Positions 46,958 through 56,330 of a stretch of 64,000 bases of DNA are shown here, one piece after another. How positions within the stretch are numbered: the stretch's first letter is position 1; each line of letters opens with the position of its first letter. The position numbers and the translations under genes are program-made. The DNA comes from Chitinophaga sp. sic0106 (lineage in GTDB: Bacteria; Bacteroidota; Bacteroidia; Chitinophagales; Chitinophagaceae): contig NZ_JAHUWJ010000016.1 of NCBI RefSeq assembly GCF_019219075.1, forward strand, positions 107,781-171,780, given 5' to 3'. Under the pieces are notes generated by a model that saw only the letters and a program-made list of their open reading frames with translations, made no database searches and was not told the DNA's origin.

Positions 46958-49276
46958 CTATTTCTTTTTCTTTCCTTTGGATTTCTCTTCCGCTTTTTTA
47001 TCGCGGCAGCATTTTTCCTGTGCATCTACCACGGCAATATTCACCATGTTCACAATCTGCCGAACGGTACTACCCAGTTGCAGAATGTGTACAGGTTTTT
47101 TCATACCCAGCAGTACCGGACCAATGGCATCAAAGCCTGCTACCTCCTGCAGGAGGTTATAGGCTACGTTACCTGCCGTCAGGTTAGGGAAGATGAGGGT
47201 GTTTACTTCCCCATCCATCAGCTCCGTGAAAGGATAGTTGTCCTTCAGAATTTCCTTGTTAAAGGCCATTGCTGCCTGAATTTCACCGTCTACAATCAGA
47301 GAAGGATTTTTTTGTTTTACGATATCGCGTGCCCTGGCTACCAGCTGTGCCTCAGGAGTAGGGCTGGAACCGAAGTTGGAGTACGACAGCATAGCGATAC
47401 GCGGCGTGATATTGAAGTGTTGCACTTCTTTTGCCACCATCAGGGTGATTTCTGCCAGTTCTTCCGCGGTAGGGTTGAAGTTGACAGTGGTATCAGCCAG
47501 GAACAGCGGGCCACGCTTAGTTTGGATGATGTACATACCTGCTACTTTCTTCACACCGTCTTCCATACCGATCACCTGCAGTGCCGGACGGATGGTATCA
47601 GGATATTTGCGGGTAAGGCCGGAGATCAGCGCATCTGCTTCACCGGTTTCCACCATCATACAGCCGAAGTAGTTACGCTCACGCATTACTTTCTTCGCCT
47701 CATATAAGTTAAAGCCTTTACGCTTACGTTTTTCAAAGAACAGCTCACCAAATTTGTGGCGTTTCTCCTGCATATCATCACTCTTAGGATCGATCAGCTC
47801 AATACCTTCGATATCGATCGCGTGTTCAGCGGCGAGGTTGCGGATACGGTTTTCGTTACCCAGCAGGATAGGAATGGCGATACCTTCGTCGTTCACTACC
47901 TGTGCAGCTTTCAGGACTTTAATGTTATCAGCCTCCGCAAATACCACTTTCCTTGGATCACGGCGTGCTTTGGTACCAATAACGCGGAACAGCTGGTTAT
48001 CCAGTCCCAGACGGCCGTTCAGCTCTACTTTGTAGGCTTCCCAGTCCTTGATTGGATGCTGTGCCACACCGCTGTCCATCGCTGCTTTAGCCACAGCTGG
48101 TGCTACGGTGCTTAACAGGCGTGGGTCCAGTGGTTTTGGAATGATATATTTTGGACCGAAGAAAATATTCTTTTCGTTGTAGGCGAGGTTTACGATATCC
48201 GGCACCGGCGATTTGGCCAGTTCGGCCAGCGCGCGCACAGCGGCCAGTTTCATTTCCTCATTGATCTGAGTGGCTCTCACGTCCATGGCGCCACGGAAGA
48301 TATAAGGGAAGCCTAATACGTTGTTTACCTGGTTAGGATAATCGGAGCGGCCGGTAGCCATGATTACATCCGGGCGTGCTGCCACGGCGGTATCATAGGC
48401 GATCTCTGGGTCAGGGTTTGCCATCGCCATTACGATCGGATTTTTGGCCATGCTCTTGATCATGTCTTGGGTAACCACATTACCAACGGACAGGCCCAGG
48501 AACACATCGGCGCCTTTCATCGCTTCTGCCAGGGTCTTAACCTTTGATTTGGTAGCAAACTGCATGTGCATTGGCGTAAGATCTTTACGCTCTGTATTCA
48601 GCACACCATCTTTATCAAACAGGATGAAGTTTTCCAGTTTCGCACCCAGTGCCAGGTATAAACGAACGCAGGCCATAGCGGCTGCGCCGGCACCGTTTAC
48701 TACGATCTTCACTTTATCCACTTTCTTTTTCACCAGCTCCAGACCGTTCAACAGGGCTGCACTTGAAATGATCGCCGTACCGTGCTGGTCGTCGTGCATA
48801 ACAGGTATTTTCAGCTCTTTGCGCAGTCTCTCCTCGATTTCAAAGCACTCCGGACTTTTGATATCCTCCAGGTTAATACCACCGAAGGTTGGTTCCAGTG
48901 CTTTCACGGCAGCCACGAAGCTGTCCGGATCTTTTGTATTTAATTCTATATCGAATACGTCAATGTCTGCGAAGATTTTGAACAATACACCCTTTCCTTC
49001 CATCACCGGCTTACTGGCTTCCGGCCCGATATCTCCCAAACCCAATACAGCGGTACCATTGCTGATAACCCCTACCAGGTTTCCTTTGGCGGTGTATTTG
49101 TAAACATTCTCTGGATCGTTGTAAATCTCCTTACAAGGTTCGGCTACACCCGGAGAATAAGCGAGGGAGAGATCCCATTGTGATTTTGTATCTTTCGTAG
49201 GTACTACTTCAATTTTGCCCGGCCTGCCTTTTGCATGATAGTCTAATGCATCCTGCTTGTTCAGTTTTTTTGCCAT
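46958..49276 (-). CDS. maeB: NADP-type malic enzyme fused to phosphotransacetylase-like domain
   Basis: 772 residues from ATG 49274-49276 (MAKKLNKQDALDYH is the usual start; an upstream extension of 11 codons is open). The N-terminal ~430 residues are malic enzyme: SLAYSPGVAEPC, VMEGKGVLFK, MHDDQHGTAI, the NAD(P) fold VVNGAGAAAMA and VMAMANPDPEI. Residues ~440-760 are phosphate-acetyltransferase-like (ALISGLTRKYPDTIRPAL, LFPNLTAGNVAYNLLQ); in this fusion family that domain usually has a regulatory rather than enzymatic role. The reaction is malate to pyruvate with CO2 and NAD(P)H in the cytoplasm. The lysine-rich tail (EEKSKGKKKK) is unusual. Confidence 0.96.
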   Translation of the reverse strand: MAKKLNKQDALDYHAKGRPGKIEVVPTKDTKSQWDLSLAYSPGVAEPCKEIYNDPENVYKYTAKGNLVGVISNGTAVLGLGDIGPEASKPVMEGKGVLFKIFADIDVFDIELNTKDPDSFVAAVKALEPTFGGINLEDIKSPECFEIEERLRKELKIPVMHDDQHGTAIISSAALLNGLELVKKKVDKVKIVVNGAGAAAMACVRLYLALGAKLENFILFDKDGVLNTERKDLTPMHMQFATKSKVKTLAEAMKGADVFLGLSVGNVVTQDMIKSMAKNPIVMAMANPDPEIAYDTAVAARPDVIMATGRSDYPNQVNNVLGFPYIFRGAMDVRATQINEEMKLAAVRALAELAKSPVPDIVNLAYNEKNIFFGPKYIIPKPLDPRLLSTVAPAVAKAAMDSGVAQHPIKDWEAYKVELNGRLGLDNQLFRVIGTKARRDPRKVVFAEADNIKVLKAAQVVNDEGIAIPILLGNENRIRNLAAEHAIDIEGIELIDPKSDDMQEKRHKFGELFFEKRKRKGFNLYEAKKVMRERNYFGCMMVETGEADALISGLTRKYPDTIRPALQVIGMEDGVKKVAGMYIIQTKRGPLFLADTTVNFNPTAEELAEITLMVAKEVQHFNITPRIAMLSYSNFGSSPTPEAQLVARARDIVKQKNPSLIVDGEIQAAMAFNKEILKDNYPFTELMDGEVNTLIFPNLTAGNVAYNLLQEVAGFDAIGPVLLGMKKPVHILQLGSTVRQIVNMVNIAVVDAQEKCCRDKKAEEKSKGKKKK

Positions 49277-49422
49277 ATCAAGTTTAGATTGTTGTAATTG
49301 GGCGTGCAATATACGAAGTATTGCAGTATCACCGCCAGTTAATCCCCCGGGCTTATACGACGCAACTCATAAATAACAGTTAAATTTCCTTACTTTTACG
49401 GCGTTAAACATTTGCAAATAAT

Positions 49423-49866
49423 ATGATACAACGCATCCAGAGTCTTTACTTGCTTTTAGCCGCCGGAGCTGGCGTGGGAGTGCTTCTCAGCAACTTATGG
49501 AAAGCAACTTTTTCTAATTCCCCTGAAATATCTTACGTAAACGCCTCTAATAATTACCTGATGTATGTGCTTTATATCATCATCATATTAATGGCTTTTG
49601 CATGTATTTTTCTGTATAAAAAGAGAAAATTACAGTTCCGTTTAACGGTTATTGACATCCTGCTGACCCTCGGTGCAATAATCTACCAATATTCTTTGGT
49701 CCAGAAAGAAGCTAACGCATTGGTTGCCAGTGGAAAAGTAATTGCGAACGCGTCCTATCTCCCGGCTTCCTTCCTGCCAATTGTGATGGTAGTGTTACTA
49801 TTTCTGGCTGCGAGAGGTATTTATAAAGATGAGAAACTGATCAAATCACTGGATCGTTTGAGATAA
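49423..49866 (+). CDS. DUF4293 membrane protein
   Basis: 147 residues with four membrane helices: after MIQRIQSLYLLLAAGAGVGVL, then YVLYIIIILMAFACIFLY, ITVIDILLTLGAIIYQY-like, and FLPIVMVVLLFLAARGIYKDEKLIKSLDRLR. The start (MIQRIQSLYL) and the terminal ...DEKLIKSLDRLR match the DUF4293 family of Bacteroidota, whose role is unknown. It is divergent from maeB and convergent with uvrA across a two-way terminator. Confidence 0.88.
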   Translation: MIQRIQSLYLLLAAGAGVGVLLSNLWKATFSNSPEISYVNASNNYLMYVLYIIIILMAFACIFLYKKRKLQFRLTVIDILLTLGAIIYQYSLVQKEANALVASGKVIANASYLPASFLPIVMVVLLFLAARGIYKDEKLIKSLDRLR

Positions 49867-49888
49867 GCGATAAATCTTACTGTTTATA

Positions 49889-49924
49889 ACAAAAGCCGGT
49901 TCACTTCACAGAACCGGCTTTTGT
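49889..49924. terminator. Bidirectional terminator between DUF4293 and uvrA
   Basis: A perfect 14-bp stem (49889-49902 with 49911-49924, loop of 8) with A-tract and T-tract at its ends serves both converging genes. Confidence 0.85.
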
Positions 49925-50011
49925 ACTTTCAGGAATTGCTCCGTAGCGAAGAAACTTATTGCTGCCCACTGGTGTAGTGCAGCCTTAGTCTGTTATTTTT
50001 TTAGGGAGATG

Positions 50012-52828
50012 TTAAAGGTATTGGCCTGTATAACTTTCCTTGACTTTTTTAAGCCCGTCCGGCACACCTGCATACAGCAGCTTACCACCACCGGCACCGC
50101 CTTCAGGTCCCAGGTCAATTAACCAGTCGGCACTTCTGATCACATCCAGGTTGTGTTCAATTACCAGCACTGTATGTCCCTGCTCTATTAATGCATTGAA
50201 TGAAGCCAGCAATTTCTTGATATCATGAAAGTGCAGCCCTGTGGTTGGCTCATCAAAGATGAAAAGGATATGCCCCTGCGCTTTCCCTTTACCCAGGAAC
50301 GACGCCAGTTTCACACGTTGTGCCTCACCACCTGACAACGTATCGCTGCTTTGTCCGAGTTTTACATAGCCGAGTCCTACTTCGCTGAGCGGGCGTATTT
50401 TATTACATACGTCTTTCTCATCCTTGAAGAACTCCAGCGCTTCATCCACACCAAGTTCCAGCACGTCATAAATATTCTTCCCTTTGTAGGTTACTTCCAG
50501 CACTTCGTCCTTAAAGCGTTTACCATTGCAGCTTTCGCAGGTAAGGTGTACATCTGCAAGGAATTGCATTTCCACTACTACTTCACCTTCACCTTTACAA
50601 GCATCGCAGCGGCCACCGTCTACGTTAAAGGAGAAATGTTTAGGTTGGAATCCACGCATTTTGCTGAGCGGCTGCTTGGCAAACAGGTCGCGGATTTCGT
50701 CATATGCTTTGATGTAGGTAACCGGGTTGGAGCGGGAAGATTTTCCAATCGGGTTCTGATCCACCATTTCAATCTGCGTGATATCATCGATAGCGCCGGT
50801 GATGGCCCTGTGATTCCCTACACGCTCTGCAAATTCACCTTTCAGTTTCATTAGCGCAGGATACAGTATTTGCTTTACCAGCGTGGTTTTCCCGGAGCCA
50901 CTCACACCGCTTACAACGGTGAGTACCTGCAACGGAAAATCAACCGTTACATTTTTCAGGTTATGCTGGCGTGCACCTTCAACGGTAATCGCCTTTTTCC
51001 ATTTGCGCACTTTCACCGGCGGATCAATGGTGAGTGTACCGTTGAGATATCGACCGGTAAGACTTTTCGGATCTTCCAGTATTTCCGGATAGGTACCTGC
51101 AAAAATCACTTCGCCACCCAGGTGTGAGGCCAGCGGTCCCATATCGATGATATAGTCCGCTTCCTGCATCATGAGGTCATCGTGTTCCACTACTACTACC
51201 GTATTTCCGAGATCGCGCAGTTCCTTGAGTACACCAATGAGCCGATGTGTATCGCGGGCATGCAACCCAATGCTGGGTTCATCGAGGATATACATGGAGT
51301 TGGTGAGGTTACTGCCGAGTGAGCGGGTCAGTTGTATACGCTGGCTTTCACCACCGGAGAGGGTGTTGGCTACCCTGTTGAGGGTGAGGTATCCGAGGCC
51401 TACGTCCAGTAATGTTTTAAGTCGATGGTAAATTTCTATGAGTATACGTTTTGCAATTTGCTGATCAAATTCGCTCAGTTCGAGCGCGTTGAACCAGTTA
51501 CTCAGATCGGAAACAGGCATATCTACCAGTTCGGCAATATTTTTTCCGCCTATTTTGATGTAGAGGGCTTCCTTGCGGAGGCGGCCTCCACCACAATCGG
51601 GGCAGGTAGTACGGCCACGGTAGCGGGATTGCAGCACACGGTATTGTACTTTATACAGGTTTTGTTCCACCATTTTGAAGAACTCATGTAACCCGTAAAA
51701 ATGTTCATTACCTGTCCACAGCAAATTGTATTGTTCGTCTGTCAGGTCGGCGATGGGCTTATGAACAGGGAATCCAAATTTGCGGGATGCTTTGATCAGC
51801 GCTTCTTTGTATTCACCCATTTTTTCACCACGCCATGGCGCAATGGCGTTTTCGTATACGCTTAACCGTTTGTCGGGTATAACGAGGTCCGCATCGATAC
51901 CAAGCACTTGCCCAAACCCTTCACAGGTGGGACATGCGCCGTATGGATTATTGAAGGAGAAGAGGTTGGGAACCGGTTCTTCGAACTGCATACCATCCAG
52001 TTCGAAGCGGTTGGAAAAATGTTTCATCTCCTGACCGTCTACTTCTACAAAGCTATCGCCTTCACTTTCGTAAAACTGTGTTTGTACGCTATCGGCTATA
52101 CGATGTTTATCATCTTCATCAAATTCCTTAACAACAAGGCGGTCGATCAGTACCCACGCCTCTTTAGGCACCGTTACTTTTTTGGCTTCCATCAGCTCTT
52201 CTATACGGAGCAGACCGTTGCCTTCACCACCGGGTACGTACAGGCGGGAGAAACCTTTCTGCATGAGGATATTGAGTTCCTCTTTTGCATCACGTTTGGC
52301 GTGGCGGCGGAAAGGTACCAGCAGTAATACTTTAGCGCCGGTGGGTAGCTTGCTGATGAAGTCTACCACATCGCTCACTTCGTTCTTTTTCACTTCCTGA
52401 CCGGAGATCGGAGAATAGGTTTTACCTACGCGACCAAAGAAGAGGCGGAGGTAATCGTATATCTCGGTCATGGAGCCAACGGTGGAGCGTGGCGTTCGGG
52501 TAATTACTTTTTGTTCGATAGCGATGGCCGGGCAGATACCTTTGATGTAATCCACATCCGGCTTGTTCATACGCATGAGAAATTGCCTGGCGTAGGAGCT
52601 CAGACTTTCAGCGTAGCGGCGCTGCCCTTCGGCGTAGAGGGTATCCATGGTCAGGGAAGATTTTCCTGACCCGGAAACTCCGGTTACTACAACGAGTTTG
52701 TTACGGGGGATGGATACACTCACATTTTTAAGGTTGTGTACCCGGGCGCCTTTTATGAAAATGCTGTCCTGAGGGCTAACTTCCTGAGGGACCGCGGTTT
52801 TTGCTTGTTTTTTTACTTTTGTTCCCAT
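50012..52828 (-). CDS. uvrA: UvrABC excinuclease subunit A
   Basis: 938 residues, normal length. It has two ABC ATPase halves: the first with Walker A GVSGSGKSS, the second with GVSGSGKTT, and signatures LSGGESQRI and LSGGEAQRV. The zinc modules are visible as CPTCEGFG/CPDCGGG and CDACKGEGE/CESCNG. The UvrB-binding insert and the first-domain segment IAIEQKVITRTPRSTVGSMTEIYDYLRLFF are intact. UvrA scans DNA for bulky lesions and loads UvrB. The N-terminal ~20 residues (KVKKQAKTAV) are an extra basic stretch. A TAnnTTTG box (52836-52843) ends only 7 bases before the ATG, hinting at a very short or absent leader. Confidence 0.97.
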   Translation of the reverse strand: MGTKVKKQAKTAVPQEVSPQDSIFIKGARVHNLKNVSVSIPRNKLVVVTGVSGSGKSSLTMDTLYAEGQRRYAESLSSYARQFLMRMNKPDVDYIKGICPAIAIEQKVITRTPRSTVGSMTEIYDYLRLFFGRVGKTYSPISGQEVKKNEVSDVVDFISKLPTGAKVLLLVPFRRHAKRDAKEELNILMQKGFSRLYVPGGEGNGLLRIEELMEAKKVTVPKEAWVLIDRLVVKEFDEDDKHRIADSVQTQFYESEGDSFVEVDGQEMKHFSNRFELDGMQFEEPVPNLFSFNNPYGACPTCEGFGQVLGIDADLVIPDKRLSVYENAIAPWRGEKMGEYKEALIKASRKFGFPVHKPIADLTDEQYNLLWTGNEHFYGLHEFFKMVEQNLYKVQYRVLQSRYRGRTTCPDCGGGRLRKEALYIKIGGKNIAELVDMPVSDLSNWFNALELSEFDQQIAKRILIEIYHRLKTLLDVGLGYLTLNRVANTLSGGESQRIQLTRSLGSNLTNSMYILDEPSIGLHARDTHRLIGVLKELRDLGNTVVVVEHDDLMMQEADYIIDMGPLASHLGGEVIFAGTYPEILEDPKSLTGRYLNGTLTIDPPVKVRKWKKAITVEGARQHNLKNVTVDFPLQVLTVVSGVSGSGKTTLVKQILYPALMKLKGEFAERVGNHRAITGAIDDITQIEMVDQNPIGKSSRSNPVTYIKAYDEIRDLFAKQPLSKMRGFQPKHFSFNVDGGRCDACKGEGEVVVEMQFLADVHLTCESCNGKRFKDEVLEVTYKGKNIYDVLELGVDEALEFFKDEKDVCNKIRPLSEVGLGYVKLGQSSDTLSGGEAQRVKLASFLGKGKAQGHILFIFDEPTTGLHFHDIKKLLASFNALIEQGHTVLVIEHNLDVIRSADWLIDLGPEGGAGGGKLLYAGVPDGLKKVKESYTGQYL

Positions 52829-53157
52829 TACAGAACAAATTTAAGGTAAAAGATGTTACTAAAGTAATTAGCATTTTACTAATTCCCAGAGGGCATTTAC
52901 TGGGTAACTTTGGCGCACCCCAATCCGCCGTGAGAGAGCTATTGCAGTGATATTGAGGCGATTTTTTTATTATTTGTTTTATTGAACTATTCTATTATAT
53001 TTGCATAGGACTTGATATATTCTCGTACCGGCTTCATTCAACTTTCAACCTAAAACTGCACACTATCGCATAAACTCTACTTAACAAAAATTACAACAAC
53101 CAAGAGGCTGTAAAGTCCAGATAATCATTTTACTAACCCGTCTAGTTGTAGAAGTTT
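52829..53157. other. Divergent uvrA/sigma-factor intergenic region
   Basis: A 329-base gap without a gene. It holds a possible uvrA -7 box (52836-52843) at the left and the sigma-gene promoter (52973-53003) near the middle. The ~150 bases between that promoter and the sigma-factor ATG form a leader that is A/T-rich and without an evident structure or ORF. Confidence 0.6.
52973..53003 (+). promoter_or_regulatory. Bacteroidota-type promoter of the sigma-factor gene
   Basis: TTTG (52973-52976), a 19-base spacer and TATATTTG (52996-53003) match the housekeeping consensus exactly. Transcription would start near 53010, leaving a leader of about 150 bases before the ATG at 53158. Confidence 0.7.
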
Positions 53158-53739
53158 ATGCAAATAATGTACAAATTGTGCGACGAGCAATTGATTACCC
53201 TTTTTAAGAAAGGCCATTCTTCGGCTTTGGAAGAACTGGTGCACCGTCATAAGGATAAAGTGTTTACTTCCATCCTGCTGCTGGTAAAGGATCAATTCCT
53301 TGCGGAAGACATTTTCCAGGACACTTTCATCAAAATTATTGACACTATTCGCGCAGAACGTTACACAGAGAAGGGGAAGTTTCTTCCCTGGGCCATGCGT
53401 ATTGCACATAACCTCTGCGTAGATCATTTCAGAAAGATAAAGCGGACGCCCATGATCAAAACGGGCGACGATAAAGATATTTTCGACGTACTGGGCTTCA
53501 GCGACAGCTGTGCTGAAGAGAAGCTCATCACCCGGCAAAGCCACGACCGCGTAAGACGCATGCTGGATATGCTTCCTGAGGAACAAAGGGAAGTAATCAT
53601 CCTTCGCCATTACGCAGAACTGAGCTTCAAGGAAATCGCCGACCTTACTCAGGTTAGCATCAATACCGCCCTCGGTCGTATGCGGTATGGGCTGATCAAT
53701 CTCCGTAAAATGATGACGGAGAAGCAAATTTGTCTATGA
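53158..53739 (+). CDS. RNA polymerase sigma factor, ECF-type
   Basis: 193 residues. Region 2 (FKKGHSSALEELVHRHKDKV, LLVKDQFLAEDIFQDTFIKI, and the FLPWAMRIAHNLCVDHFRK 2.4 area) and region 4 (LPEEQREVIILRHYAELSFKEIADLTQVS, LGRMRYGLINLRKMM) are both present and no region 1.1 or 3 is seen, so this is group 4. It would redirect RNA polymerase to a regulon in response to a signal. No anti-sigma gene lies next to it (the next gene is a thiolase on the opposite strand). A nearby internal ATG (53167) is a possible start. A terminator follows. Confidence 0.93.
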   Translation: MQIMYKLCDEQLITLFKKGHSSALEELVHRHKDKVFTSILLLVKDQFLAEDIFQDTFIKIIDTIRAERYTEKGKFLPWAMRIAHNLCVDHFRKIKRTPMIKTGDDKDIFDVLGFSDSCAEEKLITRQSHDRVRRMLDMLPEEQREVIILRHYAELSFKEIADLTQVSINTALGRMRYGLINLRKMMTEKQICL

Positions 53740-53763
53740 ACGACCCTTTTTTTGCTTGCCATC

Positions 53764-53805
53764 AACGGGCGGCCGGATGTAATGTCCGACCGCTCGTTCT
53801 TTTTA
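53764..53805 (+). terminator. Terminator after the sigma-factor gene
   Basis: A 14-position stem (53764-53777 with 53785-53798, one mismatch and one wobble) is followed by CTTTTTA. It starts 25 bases after the stop. Confidence 0.75.
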
Positions 53806-53817
53806 TAACAGTTTGGG

Positions 53818-55014
53818 TTACAATCTCTCAAAAACAATCGCCGCTCCCTGCCCTACACCAATACACATCGTAGCCAACCCATAGCGCACTTCCGGCCTGC
53901 GTTGCATCTCATGCAGGAGCGTAGTGCTGATACGCGCACCACTGGCACCCAGCGGATGTCCGATGGCTATTGATCCACCGTTTACATTAACTATTTCATC
54001 GTTGAGATGTAAATCACGCATGCAGGCGAGTGTTTGTGATGCAAAAGCTTCATTTAGCTCTGCCAGCCCCAGGTCGGCCACGGTGAGACCTCCACGCTTC
54101 AAGGCTTTTTGGGTAGCTGGCACCGGGCCCACCCCCATGATAGAAGGATCTACACCGGCAACACCCATGGATACCACTCTGGCAATAGGTTTCAGGCCAA
54201 AATCTTTGAGCGCCTGTTCCGATACTATCAGTAAGGCAGCTGCACCATCGTTAATGCCGGAGGAATTACCTGCCGTTACAGTGCCATCCTTGGCAAATGC
54301 AGGCTTAAGGGCGAATAATTTATCCAGTGAGGTCTCCCTGGGATGCTCATCTTTAGAGAAGGACTCCGGCCCTTCCTTTTTCTCTACCTGCAACGGCACT
54401 ATTTCTCTCTCCCATTTATTAGCATCCAATGCAGCCTTGTACCTACGTTGACTGCCGAGAGCAAATATGTCCTGGTCCTCCCGGCTGATATTCCACTGCC
54501 GGGCTACATTTTCAGCGGTTTCTCCCATGGAAAACGGATAGTACATATTAGCCAGCTGCTTGTTGACAAAGCGCCAGCCAAGGGTAGTATCATATATCTC
54601 CGGCTTGCGGTGAAAAGCCGCATCTCCCTTGGGCATTACAAAAGGGGCACGAGTCATACTTTCGACACCACCCGCAATAAAAACAGCCCCATCTCCACAC
54701 ATTACCCCCCTGGCCGCATCCATGATGGCCTGTAAGCTACTGGCACACAAGCGGTTAACCGTAGTGCCAGCTACTGTAACCGGCAAACCAGCCAGCAGGG
54801 CCGACATACGCGCCACATTCCGGTTATCTTCCCCAGCCTGGTTGGCAGCACCGGCAATTACATCCTCTATGGCCGCCGGGTCAACACCGGGATTTCTGGT
54901 CAGTAAAGCTTTGATTACGTGGGCAAACATATCATCCGGACGGGTATTGCTCAATGCGCCACCATAGCGCCCTACAGGCGTACGTACCGCATCAACGATA
55001 TAGGCTGACTGCAT
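53818..55014 (-). CDS. Acetyl-CoA C-acyltransferase (thiolase)
   Basis: 398 residues, complete. The acyl-accepting cysteine is Cys90 (VNRLCASSLQAIMDA); the active-site His is in GGSIAIGHPLGASGARI and the second Cys in ATMCIGVGQGAAIVFE near the end. The N-terminus (AYIVDAVRTPVGRYGGALS) is close to PcaF/FadA-type degradative thiolases, so cleavage of 3-oxoacyl-CoA in fatty-acid or aromatic degradation is likely; biosynthetic acetyl-CoA condensation cannot be excluded. It stands alone, with no fadB or hydratase beside it. Confidence 0.95.
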   Translation of the reverse strand: MQSAYIVDAVRTPVGRYGGALSNTRPDDMFAHVIKALLTRNPGVDPAAIEDVIAGAANQAGEDNRNVARMSALLAGLPVTVAGTTVNRLCASSLQAIMDAARGVMCGDGAVFIAGGVESMTRAPFVMPKGDAAFHRKPEIYDTTLGWRFVNKQLANMYYPFSMGETAENVARQWNISREDQDIFALGSQRRYKAALDANKWEREIVPLQVEKKEGPESFSKDEHPRETSLDKLFALKPAFAKDGTVTAGNSSGINDGAAALLIVSEQALKDFGLKPIARVVSMGVAGVDPSIMGVGPVPATQKALKRGGLTVADLGLAELNEAFASQTLACMRDLHLNDEIVNVNGGSIAIGHPLGASGARISTTLLHEMQRRPEVRYGLATMCIGVGQGAAIVFERL

Positions 55015-55144
55015 GTTGATAAAACTGTTTGTTTTGGTAAGATAAAATGTAATGCTGCAAGTAAACCAATTCCCCCAACATCGCCAACAAAAGGTGGCAA
55101 ACGGCTAAAACTTAACAGACACAACCATTTACAGCGCATTAACG

Positions 55145-55173
55145 TTAACTGTCGCTGAATTTAAGTACCTTTG
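55145..55173 (+). promoter_or_regulatory. Probable promoter of rlmN
   Basis: TACCTTTG (55166-55173) matches TAnnTTTG exactly. Upstream, TTA rather than TTG sits 18 bases away. The site is 53 bases before the rlmN ATG. Confidence 0.5.
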
Positions 55174-55226
55174 CAGATACTTTCCGACTGCCGTAAGGCA
55201 GCCAATTGCTTATTTAATAGTCAATA

Positions 55227-56270
55227 ATGAAGTCTGACAAGAAGAACATCCGGCACTTTAGCTTGCCACAATTACAGGAATATTTTAGCGCAATAGGTGA
55301 AAAGGCCTTCCGTGCAAAGCAAGTGTACGAATGGCTGTGGCTGCGTCATGCCAGCTCTTTTGACGCTATGACCAATATCTCCAAAGATTTACGTCAGAAG
55401 CTGGAAGAAAACTTCGTCCTCCCTGCCGTTCAGGTGGATGCTACCCAGCACAGTAACGACGGAACGATAAAAAGTCGTTTCAAACTGCATGATAATCACC
55501 TCGTTGAAGGTGTACTCATCCCTACTGAATCCAGGCAAACCGCCTGCGTTTCCTCACAAGTGGGCTGCAGCCTCAGCTGTAAGTTTTGTGCTACTGGCTA
55601 TATGGCCCGTAAACGTAACCTCGATTACGACGAAATTTATGATGAAGTAGCCCTGATCAATCAGCAAGCCATGGAGTCCTATGGCAAAAAACTCAGCAAT
55701 ATCGTATTCATGGGCATGGGTGAACCCCTGCTTAACTATAAAAACGTATTACAGGCCATCGAGAAAATCACTTCTCCGGATGGACTGGGTATGTCCCCCA
55801 AAAGAATTACCGTTTCCACTGCCGGCGTAGCAAAAATGATCCGCCAGCTGGGAGATGATAAAGTGCGCTTTAACCTCGCCCTGTCCCTCCATGCGGCCAA
55901 TGACAAGAAACGCAGTGAAATCATGCCTATCAACGACACCAATAGTCTGAAAGAGCTGATAGATGCACTGAATTATTTTTACAAGGCCACCGGTAATGAG
56001 ATCTCCTTTGAATACATCCTCTTCGATAACTTCAACGATAGTAAAGAAGATGCAGATGAACTGATCAAAATTTACCGCCAGGTACCCGCTGACCTGGTAA
56101 ACATCATCGAATACAATCCGATCGATAATGCAACATTCCGCAAGCCTGACGCCCTCAAAGCCGAGCAGTTTATGGAATACCTCGCAAAAAACCGTGTAAA
56201 TGCAAGGTTACGCCGTAGCCGTGGTAAAGATATCGATGCCGCCTGCGGACAACTGGCAAACAAAGGATAA
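55227..56270 (+). CDS. rlmN: 23S rRNA A2503 / tRNA A37 C2-methyltransferase
   Basis: 347 residues. Radical-SAM cluster motif Cys114-SLS-Cys118-KF-Cys121, with GCSLSCKFCATGYMARKRNL and the GMGEPLLNYKNV SAM site. The second catalytic Cys that resolves the methylated intermediate is in the C-terminal AACGQLANKG (about residue 340). The N-terminal part (LPQLQEYFSAIGEKAFRAKQVYEWLW) is the RNA-binding accessory domain. It methylates adenine at C2 in 23S rRNA and some tRNAs, aiding translation accuracy. First of three adjacent rRNA/tRNA modification genes. Confidence 0.97.
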   Translation: MKSDKKNIRHFSLPQLQEYFSAIGEKAFRAKQVYEWLWLRHASSFDAMTNISKDLRQKLEENFVLPAVQVDATQHSNDGTIKSRFKLHDNHLVEGVLIPTESRQTACVSSQVGCSLSCKFCATGYMARKRNLDYDEIYDEVALINQQAMESYGKKLSNIVFMGMGEPLLNYKNVLQAIEKITSPDGLGMSPKRITVSTAGVAKMIRQLGDDKVRFNLALSLHAANDKKRSEIMPINDTNSLKELIDALNYFYKATGNEISFEYILFDNFNDSKEDADELIKIYRQVPADLVNIIEYNPIDNATFRKPDALKAEQFMEYLAKNRVNARLRRSRGKDIDAACGQLANKG

Positions 56271-56330
56271 TATTCTCAACTCAATGCAATCAAGCCGGCC
56301 ATCCCTGATGGCCTCAATCAACACATATTT

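Noticed and set aside
53125..53727. 200-residue minus frame over the sigma factor
   Set aside because: Antisense shadow; the plus frame has both sigma regions and a perfect promoter.
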